Shown here one piece after another: positions 25,045-34,689 of a stretch of 64,000 bases of DNA. The notes under the pieces were generated by a model, which did no database searches, was not told where the DNA came from, and saw nothing but the letters and a program-made list of their open reading frames with translations. Position 1 is the stretch's first letter. Each line of letters starts with the position of its first letter. The DNA lies in assembly GCA_022225965.2 (NCBI GenBank), contig JAKJXP020000160.1, positions 1 to 64,000 on the forward strand, written 5' to 3'. The position numbers were made by a program, and so were the translations under genes. The stretch comes from Diatrype stigma. Its lineage: Eukaryota > Ascomycota > Sordariomycetes > Xylariales > Diatrypaceae.

Positions 25045-25453
25045 GCCTCAATAGCTACCTGTAGGAGCGGTTAGATCTGGGTGATTTTGCCATCACTCTA
25101 TTACAGAAAGGCAAGGAAACCCCTCGTTGTTCTACTATAAGACTACGGAGTAACAAGGGCTATTGCTTGACGATAGGATGTAGCATCATAATGTCCTCTT
25201 ATCTCGGATTTCGAAACTGTATATAATACGCAGCTGGGTATATATTGAAAAATGGGCTTATAGAATGGCGGTTTGTTGTTCCATCTCAGCTAGACAATTG
25301 TTCGTCAAGCCTTTATATGATCTGACCAACACGATCGATCAAGTTTGCTTCATAGTCGAGGACAAACTAACTTATATTGTTTTGTTACGTATGGCTTCCA
25401 CTCCGAGGTTCATTCGATACCCCCTTTTGTTGACCCTTTGTATATTCTATCGT
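25045..25453. other. Convergent 3' intergenic region
   Basis: About 410 bp between the cellulase stop and the end of the RNA ligase reading frame. AT-rich, with no gene seen. Confidence 0.6.
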
Positions 25454-26593
25454 TTATGGTATACTAAATACCCCACCCCCTTTCTTTTCTTTCTGGTGGC
25501 TACTATTACATATGACTTTGAATGAGCTGCCATCTACGATGTTCTTGTACACCAGCCCCTCACGCGGTTTACCGTTGATTCCCAATCCTTCGGCCCTCTC
25601 TACAAGATCTAGGGGAGTCTTTGCTATCTCACGAAGCTTGTAATAACCGCTGACAGGAACATGCTGTAAGCCTAGTTTCCTCGCCATCATCTCAGTCTCC
25701 CAGGGGTGAAACAACTCCTGTTGATCGATATCGAAGATCTGGAAGACCTAGAACTCGTGCTGGTCTTCTCTGAAGCCCTCTTTGTTTCCCGAGATGCTAT
25801 ATCCACACAACTCCCCCTGGATGACGAGGTTTCTGTCAAGGTTCGCCAACTTTTCAGGCAGACCGTTGCGCCAAGCAACAGGCCAGAATGCGCCATCACT
25901 GTGTGCAGGAAGTTCGTACGACCTCGAGCAAATGCCAACACGACCACCTCGCAGATTCGCTTTAGATCCTCCGGGCAGGGCGAACAATGCCTCATAGAAT
26001 TGAGAACCCCTCCGCACAAAATAGACTGTCATCAAGCACCCATCCACCTTGGTTGACTTTTGATAGATGTTATCGTTGTTATACTCGTTGAGCAATGTCC
26101 TCTGATTCTGGTCCCTCTTGATATCCGTCTTTGGGGTAAAAATAGGTGGCCGGAGAATAGAGCGCTCAGACAGTTTTGGTTCCAACACCAATTTCTTCAC
26201 GCCGAGCAGCTCATCAAATGAAAGCTTCATTAGTTCTGCGACTGTCTCATCATAGGGCAGGTTTTGCCTTATCTCTTCAAGAATGTTGGCGATTTCGGGG
26301 AATTTCGATAGTGGCATGATCAGACCATGCGAAATAGAATTTCCCACGATGCGCGACCTCACATGATAACCCTTCTGACCGCAACACCAGATGATATGTT
26401 TCAAGTAGGCGAATCGTTCATCGGCGGCGGGCAGGAAGGCATCGGGCCCAAAGAAGACGATCAACTCCCCAACCTCGAATTCGTTTGGTTGCACAGTGCA
26501 AGTCCAACCGCCCACCCCAGCTAGCACCGCACGACGGCGCTTGATGGGATGGAGAAACGCTATTCGTCGGACGCTCACAAGTTTGTGATCCAT
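25454..26593 (-). pseudogene. DRB0094-type RNA ligase gene with in-frame stop
   Basis: One frame runs from ATG at 26593 to 25454, broken only by TAG at 25750-25748. The first 281 codons show an N-terminal OB-like segment (WTCTVQPNEFEVGELIVFFGPDAF) and SRIVGNSISHGLIMPL, typical of the DRB0094 RNA ligase family. Nucleotidyltransferase motif I follows (KVDG, Lys at about 182 as the AMP-accepting residue), then the GELCG motif. After the stop the same frame continues without shift: VFQIFDIDQQE, then motif IV (EGLVYKN) and motif V (SFKVICNS). These ATP-dependent ligases seal RNA ends by a lysyl-AMP intermediate. A truncated protein would lack motifs IV and V and should be inactive. No intron that removes the TAG keeps the frame. 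The last residues before 25454 are uncertain. Young pseudogene, null allele or sequencing error are the options. Confidence 0.8.
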
Positions 26594-28356
26594 TGAGTCT
26601 AAGGTTGCTCTCTGAGTTCTACCGAATAAACTGATCCATTAATAAAAGGCAGATAGGGAAATACATGGAGCAGAATATGTATTGGTATGTAGTGAAGGAG
26701 GAGAATCTAGCTGCGCTGTTTGGTTATTATAGAGTGAGGGCTGTGATGATTTCATCGGATAAGGGATGGGATAGAAGATAATATCCTAAAGAAAGAAGTG
26801 ATCTTGGTTAATTCCTTGTGAATAGAGGGATGTTGCATTACTTGGTACGTGATATGCGCAACTTCCCTTATATCTAGTGGTTCTATGACTTGCTATGAGG
26901 TCTAGAGTAGGTGCTTGGTGTAGTTTCATTTTGACCCTCTGCCCCTTCCCAACAAACGAACATCTACAGCATAAGACACCTGTCGCATGATTGGAATTAG
27001 CACAATTCTATACGATCGTATAGTACAAGGACACAAATAGGAGCAACTCATCCCTCGGTCGAGCGAGTATCTTATATATCGCTAGAGTCGACAGAGAGCA
27101 TACACTGATGACTCAATGGCTTGTTATTTCGAGCTCACATTCAAGTATTGCGACTTATAGCGTCACTGCCTCAGTCCTTCTGTCATGTGCTTTGTGCCCG
27201 GAGTGATAGGTCAGCTAGGTAGGAGGAAGGAGGGAACAGAATCGTCCCCGAGCCTATGGAAGCTATAGGGGGAAGAAGCCGCTCTTGATATAGCCGTAGA
27301 ATCCCTCACACTAGACTAATGTATATGTGGATTCCTATCGATCCCTATTACCCCCTAGTACAATATTCCCGAACACCTTCAGGGGAGCTAATCTGTAGTG
27401 GTCCTTGTGCTTCCTGGTGGCCCGAATCCTTCTGGCCCCGAATGAACTACATAGTACTGTTATAAGTAATGCATTTAGGATGATATTGAAGGTTCTAGAC
27501 TCTGTTGTTATATCCAAGCTAGTTATAGGTGTGCGCTTCAATTTGTAATCGTCTGTAGGCATTGTCCGCTACCCCCTACGAGGATTCCGGATCCACACCC
27601 TGACCTAAAGGATAAGGGGACACTGGCTGCTATTATTAGGCTAACTATTATGTATGGCATTGAGCTGAGGAACTAGTCTATACTGCAATTCGGTGATCTT
27701 TTTCGGGTAACTTTGGCTATCGCTCATATGGGTAGGAATATGATCTCATTCAGAGAGGCTACTGGCTGGGACGAAATGACCAAAGTCCGGAATGACAGTT
27801 TCCTGACACTCTGATCCCACTACAACGGCCACTACTACGGCAGACCCCCCGGCTTATGGGTCATTTCAACGGGAGGGGGATAGGTTCAATGCAACCCTCA
27901 TTGGATATAACTGCTGTATAATCACCACCATTCATTCATGAGGGGTAAGATCCTGGGGATAGGCGATGTCCGTATGAATGGACGAGTGCCTATCGAGTTA
28001 TGATTGTAGCTGTATTCCGCCATCCGTGACTTCAGGCATATAGGCCTCAACCTCAGAGGCTGTGCTATGCGGCTTTCCCGGAAGGTGGTTCCAAACGAGT
28101 AGTGCACCACTAAGTACATAGGTAGGTACCTAGTTAGGGCTTCTCTACCTGGGTACTGCAGTCGATGCATCATGCAAGGTCTGACCGCTAAGCTAGGATC
28201 ATGGCAATATGGAATGATTGCATTGCCTTCAACATGGGAAAGGTTGCTAGTTTGGGAGGGTTTAGGCAACCAGATGCAGCAATATAAGTAGAAGACATTG
28301 CGTCTGTTGGGATTTCAGTCTGGCCCCAACCTGAACTCCAAGAAAGGATCTCCAAG
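26594..28356. other. Intergenic region, no gene recognised
   Basis: About 1.8 kb, AT-rich. It separates two divergently transcribed genes and should hold both promoters. TAGGTAGGTACCTAG at about 28118-28133 is one of the dispersed tetranucleotide motifs. Nothing else is visible. Confidence 0.6.
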
Positions 28357-29526
28357 ATGCCGGATTTCAACAACCTCCCAGACTTTGACTCTCTTCCTCC
28401 GGTGGCTGGCATGCCCAGTGGGTGCGCCTGGGGTCTATTGTAAGTAACGACATTGAACAGGGCGAATAGTGCTAATCGGAACGATAGCGACAAAGATGGC
28501 AAGAAGGACATCTACGGCTGCCTCAACCTCCTCACCCCCGAGACCGTCAGAGAAGCCTACAAGGAGGCCAAGGATGGGGTATCGTTCTCGCTGAACTACC
28601 CCATGGACCTCCTCAAGATGCACTCGCCCCGACAGCCCATGGAACACAAAGTGCTGTCCTGGCGCGACGACATCAAGATGGGCGACGCCCTCTGCCTGGA
28701 CGACACCGTCAGCTTCAACACGCAGGCGTCGACGCAGTGGGACAGCCTGCTGCACTACGCCCACCAGGACAGCCAGTGCTTCTACCACGGGACCCAGGCG
28801 ACGAAGGAGCAGCTGACGCAGGAGACGCGCGCGTACGACCGGGAGAAGGCGCTGCCCACGCTGGACCACTGGCACGACCGCGGGGGGCTCGTCGCGCGGG
28901 GCGTCCTGCTGGACTACCGGGCCTACGCCCGCGCGAAGGGGATCGAGTACACGCCCTTCAGCCGGCACGCGATCACCGTGGCGGATCTGGAGGCCATTGC
29001 GGCGCACCAGGGCACCGAGATCAGACGGGGCGACGTCCTCTTCGTCCGCTCGGGGTTCAGCGAGGACCTGGCCCCGCTCGACGGCGACCAGCAGAACGAG
29101 AAGATGACCCAGGGGGGCTGGGGCGCGATCGGGGTCGAGGGGACCAGGGAGACGGCGAGGTGGTTCTGGAACAAGCACTTGGCCGCTGTGGCGGGGGACA
29201 TGCTCGGCTTCGAGGTGTTTCCGGCGGTGAACGAAGAAGGGCAGCCTAGCATGACGGCACCGCTTGGTAAGTGACCTACCCGACGGCTGTTTCCACGCTC
29301 TCACCGGTAGCCGGCGGGCAGTGAAGCTGACTAGTGTTTTCTGTGTCTAGTTCTCCATCAATGGTTCCTAGCGATGTTCGGTTTGCCTATAGGCGAGCAC
29401 TTCAAACTGGATGAGCTGGCGAACTACTGTGCGAAGGTTGGAAGGTATTCGTTCTTGCTCACGTCTGTCCCCATGAATATCCCGGGGCTTATAGGCTCGC
29501 CGCCTAATGCACTCGCATTGCTTTAA
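28357..29526 (+). CDS. Cyclase-family (kynurenine formamidase-like) hydrolase
   Basis: Exons 28357-28439, 28488-29266 and 29351-29526 encode 345 aa. Introns are 48 and 84 bp, and the junctions give WGLFDKDGKKDIYGCLN and APLVLHQWFLAMFG. The sequence matches the fungal branch of the cyclase family (PF04199): YGCLNLLTPETVREA, FNTQASTQWDSLLHYAHQ, ARGVLLDY, RRGDVLFVRSGF and GVEGTRETARWFW. Characterised relatives are metal-dependent amide or ester hydrolases such as bacterial kynurenine formamidase. In the classical family the metal motif is HxGTHxDxP; here the aligned region reads NTQASTQWD, so metal ligands differ or are supplied elsewhere. No signal peptide is present. Substrate unknown. Confidence 0.9.
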
Positions 29527-29839
29527 GCGATATCCAAGAACATGCAGGCATCTATCGTAAAAGCAGATGTTTAAACGATGCCGCGTCGATAAATAATGCA
29601 AATAGAGCTACTATTGCTTGGTATTAACTAGCTACGGTGCTGATTGATACCTTTTCTGGCACCTGGAACACGGGATGTGAAACGCCAAGAGACGTGGCAG
29701 GCGTTCACCTTGACGATGTCTCAGGCCAGGGAACTCACGTCAACCTCTGCTATCAGTATTCATGAATTCGATTTGCTTTAATGTCTCTTGCCTGGACCTC
29801 TCGGATCATTTCGAAGCGTAAATCTCTTGCATTTCCAGG
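29527..29839. other. Short intergenic region
   Basis: About 310 bp between two genes on the same strand. It should contain the cyclase 3' UTR and the promoter of the secreted protein. Nothing specific is seen. Confidence 0.6.
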
Positions 29840-30520
29840 ATGCGGCCAATATTTTTCTTGCGCGGCTGGGCCGCAGCTTTTGTTGTGCCCACTGTGCTTG
29901 GTCAGAGGCATCGAGTAGGAAGCTTCGCCGAATCCGTTTCAGTAGAAGAAGAGATAGCAGAGACCGGATCATCTAACGCGAAAGAAACGATTATTGAGGG
30001 GGAAACAGCTCCGCCCAAGGCAGAACACGATATTGTGAAGCCCGGGAATACAGTCACGGTGGTAGAGCCTTCAGTTCCCATCTCGGCGGTTCTGTTTTCT
30101 GGATCGCCGGGGCCGAAAGACTGCAGGGGAACCCCTATTCTGAAGGTCAATTTGCCCAAGCCCGGCTCCCAGCACTCGACACCAAAGTGCTACAACGTGC
30201 CTGGAGTTGCAGAATGCGGGAATTTCATGGCAGCCGAGGATGACGGGTGCGAAGCGAGACTGTTCAGTGAACGGAACTGCGCGACTTTCGCCAACGTGGC
30301 GGTCTTCGTGCCCGAGAGGAAAGCACAAGGCGGGTATATCAGAAGCATCGAGATTCGATGTGGCATCGAAAGCACGACACCTGCACCTTTGAACCTGCCG
30401 GGAATAAGGCTTCCAGCAGGTGCCCAACAGGCTGCCCGAAACGTTAGTTGCTCCCTTACCACAATATATCCCAGAACACCATTGACGCGACATATAGTAA
30501 TGAATCCGGGGTTCGGATAG
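29840..30520 (+). CDS. Small secreted cysteine-containing protein, unknown function
   Basis: A single-exon frame of 226 aa begins with a clear signal peptide (MRPIFFLRGWAAAFVVPTVLG, cleaved before Gln). The mature part has an acidic, low-complexity N-terminal half and a C-terminal half with seven cysteines (KDC, PKC, AEC, DGC, RNC, IRC, VSC). The phrase SIEIRCGIE near residue 174 resembles the terminal strand of small secreted fungal proteins. I recognise no catalytic domain. Size, secretion and cysteines would pass common filters for effector candidates, but that is not evidence of such a role. An unpredicted intron near the 3' end is possible because the last 25 residues look less protein-like. 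Confidence 0.65.
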   Translation: MRPIFFLRGWAAAFVVPTVLGQRHRVGSFAESVSVEEEIAETGSSNAKETIIEGETAPPKAEHDIVKPGNTVTVVEPSVPISAVLFSGSPGPKDCRGTPILKVNLPKPGSQHSTPKCYNVPGVAECGNFMAAEDDGCEARLFSERNCATFANVAVFVPERKAQGGYIRSIEIRCGIESTTPAPLNLPGIRLPAGAQQAARNVSCSLTTIYPRTPLTRHIVMNPGFG

Positions 30521-31677
30521 GGTAACTCATAAGAGGAGACACGTGCGGGAGTACAAGTCGTCAAGCAACATGTCATGGGTTATATTCAATGCCATGTATG
30601 TTCCATAATATATTGAATGGTAACATATCTGGAATTTTCGAGCCCATCGTTGCTGCACCAAGACAATATACGAGATCGATGTGGGTGTTTTACATTACGA
30701 TGCATAGGGCAGAAAAGGGGCAAGGCAGAGCTGCGATGATGAGCATGTACCTAGTTAGTCTAAATGGTAGAGAAATCCTGAAACAAAGGCTTGGAGTATG
30801 GGACGCTGGCAAATACCCCAATACATCTGTCGATACATCAATTGTTTATTGTGGGAACAGAAGAGATAAAGGTAGCAAGCATTGAATACTTAAGCAACTT
30901 GAAAGAATGCCAATCGTTGTGGAGTAATGCAGTTGCCAACAAGGTGCTCCAAGATAACTCCATTCCATGTTCTCCAAGACATCATAACCATCATACCTAT
31001 CGATAACGTAGGTATGTATGTATAACCTGGATATCAGTGGCAGTCTGGCGGCGTGGAATAGCAGGGATTACAGTAGGTAGGCAGGTAGGTACTGTAATAG
31101 AGCTCCTGTAATATAGAGAGTGGTGATAGGGACACACTAAGACACTGAGACACTAAGCCACTATGACACTACCTAAGCCCAGCTTATCGGACCATCCCGC
31201 GTCATTGCTCTTGTGATAGCCCGAGTTGGAGCGAGTCACCAGCGAATGCACCAGTAAGTGCAACGATTGACACCCAACAACTCCCGCCATTGCCTTTCTT
31301 TGATCGCTATTTCCGCAATCATCCCACCATCAAACTTTATCCTTCTTCTTCTGCCTTACTGCCTGCCTAGGTCCCTACTTATTGTGCATCTTTACTGTCC
31401 CCTCCGACCCCCCCTAATCGCATTACCACCTTTGCAACACGGCGAACAGGTTGAAACAAGCGTCCCCTCGCCCCCCCGATCGGCCTTTCATTATCCTGAT
31501 ATAGCATCGACTTACACACACCCCCCTTCCTTGGAACCTTGGAAGCACAGCACCTATTGGGGGGATCTCTTGGAGAGCATCCGTTATACGGACAAAGAGA
31601 AAAAACAGAAAGAAAGAAAGAAAACAAACGTCGACAACACCAGCGTTTACGAGGACACGAGCCCGCCCACCGCCAAC
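30521..31677. other. Intergenic region upstream of ubc8
   Basis: About 1.15 kb. Contains a GTAGGTAGGCAGGTAGGTAC block (31072-31091) and short repeats of CACTAAGACACTGAGACACTA (31133-31155). The long pyrimidine-rich tract at 31320-31480 is typical of a fungal housekeeping promoter or 5' UTR. No gene seen. Confidence 0.6.
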
Positions 31678-32820
31678 ATGAGCAGCCCGAGGCGAAGAAT
31701 CGAGACAGATGTGAGTTACAGGCAACCGGTGTTTGCACGCATAGGGGCGTTGGTTGTGTGGCCAGGTGACTGACTGAGCGTTTTGGTTTAGGTCATGAAG
31801 TATGATGCTATGCAGCCCCCCGATATCCCGTGTCTGCCGGACTACGTCGCTGACAGCTGTGTAGGATGTATGGATAATCGCATTCGGCCAACCTACAATG
31901 GGAAACTAACCTTAGCTACTAGGCTCATGAGTGACTATGAGGTTACTCTGGTGAATGACAACAGTACTGTCCCCTCTCCTGCTTGACCCGACTCGGTCCT
32001 TCTCATGGCTAACTGGACGTGATGTAGTGTAAGCCACACTGCATGCATGCGACAGTATAAAGTATCTCGGGTCTGATTCTTACGCTACAACTTTTGCAGG
32101 CAGGAGTTCTACGTGCGATTTAAAGGGCCGGCCGAAAGTTAGTTCCCAGCCATACGCTCCGTATGCCTGAAGTAAGGTTCATGTCAAGCTTACGCTCCGT
32201 CTAGCCCCTTTTGAGAACGGCGTCTGGAAGGTCCACGTCGAGTTGCCCGATCAATACCCGTACAAGTCTCCCAGCATCGGCTTCGTGAACCGCATCTTCC
32301 ACCCGAACATCGATGAGCTGTAAGTTGGCCCGGGACCCTGGGAATGGGGTGGAGCGGGGGAACAAAGAGACTACAGGGGGAAGAAAGAAGCCCGAGAACT
32401 AACACGGATGGATGCGGCAACCACAGCTCGGGATCGGTCTGCCTGGATGTCATTAACCAAACCTGGTCGCCGATGTTCGACATGATCAATATCTTCGAGG
32501 TCTTCCTACCCCAGTTGCTGCGGTATCCGAACCCCGCCGATCCCCTGAACGGTGAAGCTGCTGCACTGCTCATGCGGGAGCCTAAGAGTTACGATATCAA
32601 AGTCAAGGGTACGGATCCTACTTCTGCTTGCCGAATATGAAATTATTAGTGAAGGCTCCGGTCATGACTGACAGGGAAAGTAGAATACGTCCAGAAATAC
32701 GCCAGCAAGGACGCCGCGGACGATGGCGGTGCCGAGAGCGAGGAGGATGACGACATGTCCTCTGTCGCCAGCTTTGGAGACGACGACGACCAACCTGCCG
32801 GCCAGATGGACGACGTATAG
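31678..32820 (+). CDS. ubc8: Ubiquitin-conjugating enzyme E2 (Ubc8/UBE2H type) with microexons
   Basis: Nine exons: 31678-31710, 31792-31799 (8 nt), 31865-31867 (3 nt), 31923-31963, 32028 (1 nt), 32100-32137, 32205-32319, 32427-32608 and 32684-32820. Their sum is 558 nt, encoding 185 aa. The product starts [11 protein letters not shown] and reads [20 protein letters not shown], then [23 protein letters not shown] and the catalytic cysteine lie in [16 protein letters not shown], and INQTWSP and an acidic C-terminal tail follow. This is the UBE2H/Ubc8 class, which ubiquitinates histones in vitro and gluconeogenic enzymes in yeast (GID pathway). The 3-nt and 1-nt exons are inferred because only they restore the conserved residues in frame; each is bounded by good AG and GT signals. 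Without them one residue is lost near position 15, and the NDN-MQ-EF junction has no in-frame strong site. Confidence 0.9.
31865..31867 (+). other. ubc8: Candidate 3-nt microexon of ubc8 (GAT)
   Basis: GAT is flanked by a 65-bp intron ending GTGTAG (CTGAC branch about 11 nt upstream) and a 55-bp intron starting GTATGG (CTAAC branch near its end). Inclusion turns AA|G into AAG ATG, giving VMKMLMSD, the length seen in Ubc8/UBE2H proteins. Skipping keeps the frame but deletes one residue. Confidence 0.65.
32028..32028 (+). other. ubc8: Candidate 1-nt microexon of ubc8 (T)
   Basis: A single T sits between a 64-bp intron (GTACTG donor, GCTAAC branch at 32008-32013, TAG acceptor) and a 71-bp intron (GTAAGC donor, TTTTGCAG acceptor). 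Exon 4 ends in A and exon 6 begins with G, so splicing makes ATG and gives the conserved NDN-M-QEF. Direct joining of exon 4 to exon 6 shifts the frame. Confidence 0.65.
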
Positions 32821-33396
32821 GAGGCAGAACCAAAACTGGTCGTTACTAAAACGCAGGATGGCAGGAGTACATGAGAGTCGGGGTTTTTTTTTCTTCTTGC
32901 GATACTGAGTGTACGGAAAGCGTACAGACAGACAGATTATGTGGCGTCATTGATTTGGGGTTTGCATAGTGGGCTTCGAGGAGCAAATCTCTCCAACCCC
33001 CTTCCCCTCTCCGGTAACAGGCATCCGTTGGCTTTGTGGGCATTATGGATTTCTGCGGGCATGCACTCGAAATTATGTCTCGAAGAAGCTGCTGCTGCTG
33101 CGTTATTTGTGTCCTTGGTCTCGCTGGTGATAAGGTGTTATATTTTTTTTATCAGTCGTTGCTCTTTTCTTTGGAGCCAGTTCTTTCCAGATATTACTTC
33201 CTGAAAGGCTATCGTATGTTATTATCTCCCATACACACACCTAGGCATGGGCGGAGGCTCTCCGTCCTAAAGTAAATACAAATGTCCAATTCGAAAAGGG
33301 GTATCTCGTTCTATCTCTATCTCATGAATGCCAAACCACGCCATGAACGCCCGATGATATATGCCGTACCCATGCCATCTATGCTTATGTCCACGT
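32821..33396. other. Convergent 3' intergenic region
   Basis: About 575 bp between the stop codons of ubc8 and the CCDC130 gene. A CTGCTGCTGCG run lies near 33089-33100 and T-runs at about 32884 and 33141. No gene seen. Confidence 0.6.
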
Positions 33397-34689
33397 TCAA
33401 TCCGAATCCGATGCGTACTCAACTAGTGCGGTAGATGAAGCCGCCGCCCCCTTAGCTGAGCGCTCGTCTCCTTTCGTCTCTTCCGTCGACGCTTTCGTTT
33501 CTTGGGATCCCTCTTCCTGCCTCTTCCTCTTGATGCCGAGTATCCTAGGCGGAGGAGCCCTGGCACCTTCCCCGCCGTTGCGATCCTGTGGTGTTGATAA
33601 AAACGGGTCTTGCGTAGCCCGCGTATTCCCCACGATCTCCGAGATGATGTTCTCGCGCATCTGCGCGGCCGCGATCTCCGACTTCAGCTGCTTCGTGTTC
33701 TTGCTCTTGTTCTTGCTCTTGTCTTTGTGCTTTTGGTGATCCCTCCCCCCGCTTATTCCCTTGTTCGAGGCACCCCTGTCTCTCGGCCGGTTCAGCGCAT
33801 CATTGCCACTACTGCTCGAAGCATCCCTACTGAACAGAGGCTTCGATAGCACCTTATCCACCCCCAATCCCACCACGCCACCACTAGTACTGCCGCCCTC
33901 CTCGCTAGCAGCAGTGGTAGCGGGGCCGCTGCCGAAGTCGACGAGGGCGGCCCGCCGCGCGTCCTCGGCCCGCTCGCTCGCCGTGGCGGGCGCCAGCTCG
34001 ATACCCAAGCTCATGCGGTCGCGGAGGTCGTCGTCGGCGCCGGTCTCGCGCTCGCGCGCCTGGCGCTCGGCCCGGAACGCGCGCCGCAGCGCGCGGTTCC
34101 GCGCGTAGGGGTCCTCCCAGGCGCGCGCGCTGGCGTCCGCCAGGTCGCCGATGCGGTGCCGCGCCGCCGCCTCGCGCGCGCGGTCCTCGATCGTCGTCTC
34201 CAGGTTGGCGAAGGCGTCGCCGCGGCGGCGGTCGCGCTCCTTGTCGGTGAGGATCGGCGCCATGCCTATCCCCGTCACGGACACCAGGTCGCCGTCGTCA
34301 TCGTCATCGCCGGCCGTCGTGCGGTCCCGCTGCTTCCCGCCCTCGGTCACGACGTAGGCGGTGCGGGCCGGGTCGGTGCGGATCTCGAGGGCGCCGCCGC
34401 AGTCGGCGTGGCGCAGGCGGAAGGCGAAGATGGGCGAGCTGTGGTACGAGCCCACGCGGCGCTTCTCGGCGTTGAACCGCACGCCCTGGCCGATCAGCGT
34501 CGGCTTCGGGCAGTGCGCGCACCACACCGCGAACGGCATCTCGAACCGCACCGTCAGGATCCCCTGCGACGCCAGCTTGGACGCCCGCGCGCCGAGCGCG
34601 TGCCGCTTGCCCGCCGCCTGGTTGCCCGACGGCCCGACCGTGCCCTCCAGGTCCGGGGGCACGTACCGCCCCATGTTGAAGCCCTGCAT
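33397..34689 (-). CDS. saf4: CCDC130/Saf4-type CWC16 splicing factor
   Basis: Intronless, 430 aa. It starts MQGFNMGRYVPPDLEGT and carries the CWC16 (Yju2/CCDC130) core within the first 125 residues: SQGILTVRFEMPFAVWCAHC, GQGVRFNAEKRRVGSYHSSPIF, HADCG and IRTDPARTAYVV. WCAHC and the later HADC cysteine match the conserved zinc-binding positions. The basic, low-complexity rest contains coiled-coil-like Arg/Glu segments, a Lys/Asn/Ser run (DKSKNKSKNTKQ) and a KRKR signal near the C-terminus. CCDC130 and Yju2 proteins act at the catalytic spliceosome; the CCDC130 branch is assigned from the N-terminal sequence. Nuclear. Convergent with ubc8. Confidence 0.92.
   Translation of the reverse strand: MQGFNMGRYVPPDLEGTVGPSGNQAAGKRHALGARASKLASQGILTVRFEMPFAVWCAHCPKPTLIGQGVRFNAEKRRVGSYHSSPIFAFRLRHADCGGALEIRTDPARTAYVVTEGGKQRDRTTAGDDDDDGDLVSVTGIGMAPILTDKERDRRRGDAFANLETTIEDRAREAAARHRIGDLADASARAWEDPYARNRALRRAFRAERQARERETGADDDLRDRMSLGIELAPATASERAEDARRAALVDFGSGPATTAASEEGGSTSGGVVGLGVDKVLSKPLFSRDASSSSGNDALNRPRDRGASNKGISGGRDHQKHKDKSKNKSKNTKQLKSEIAAAQMRENIISEIVGNTRATQDPFLSTPQDRNGGEGARAPPPRILGIKRKRQEEGSQETKASTEETKGDERSAKGAAASSTALVEYASDSD

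Noticed and set aside
25748..25810. A 61-bp intron ending at the TAG of the RNA ligase gene (donor GTGTGG)
   Set aside because: It would break the downstream frame and delete the conserved GELCG and following residues.
28435..29304. A 289-codon minus-strand frame opposite the cyclase gene
   Set aside because: It lies entirely antisense to a recognised GC-rich exon; open antisense frames are expected there, and its Arg/Pro/Leu/Val composition is typical of a shadow.
31964..32103. Alternative ubc8 splice using GTCCCC donor at 31969 and the second AG of GCAGGCAG, giving NDN-ST-EF
   Set aside because: In frame but the donor is poor, it replaces conserved Met-Gln, and it ignores the strong GCTAAC/TAG and GTAAGC signals around 32028. 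Kept as the main competing hypothesis.
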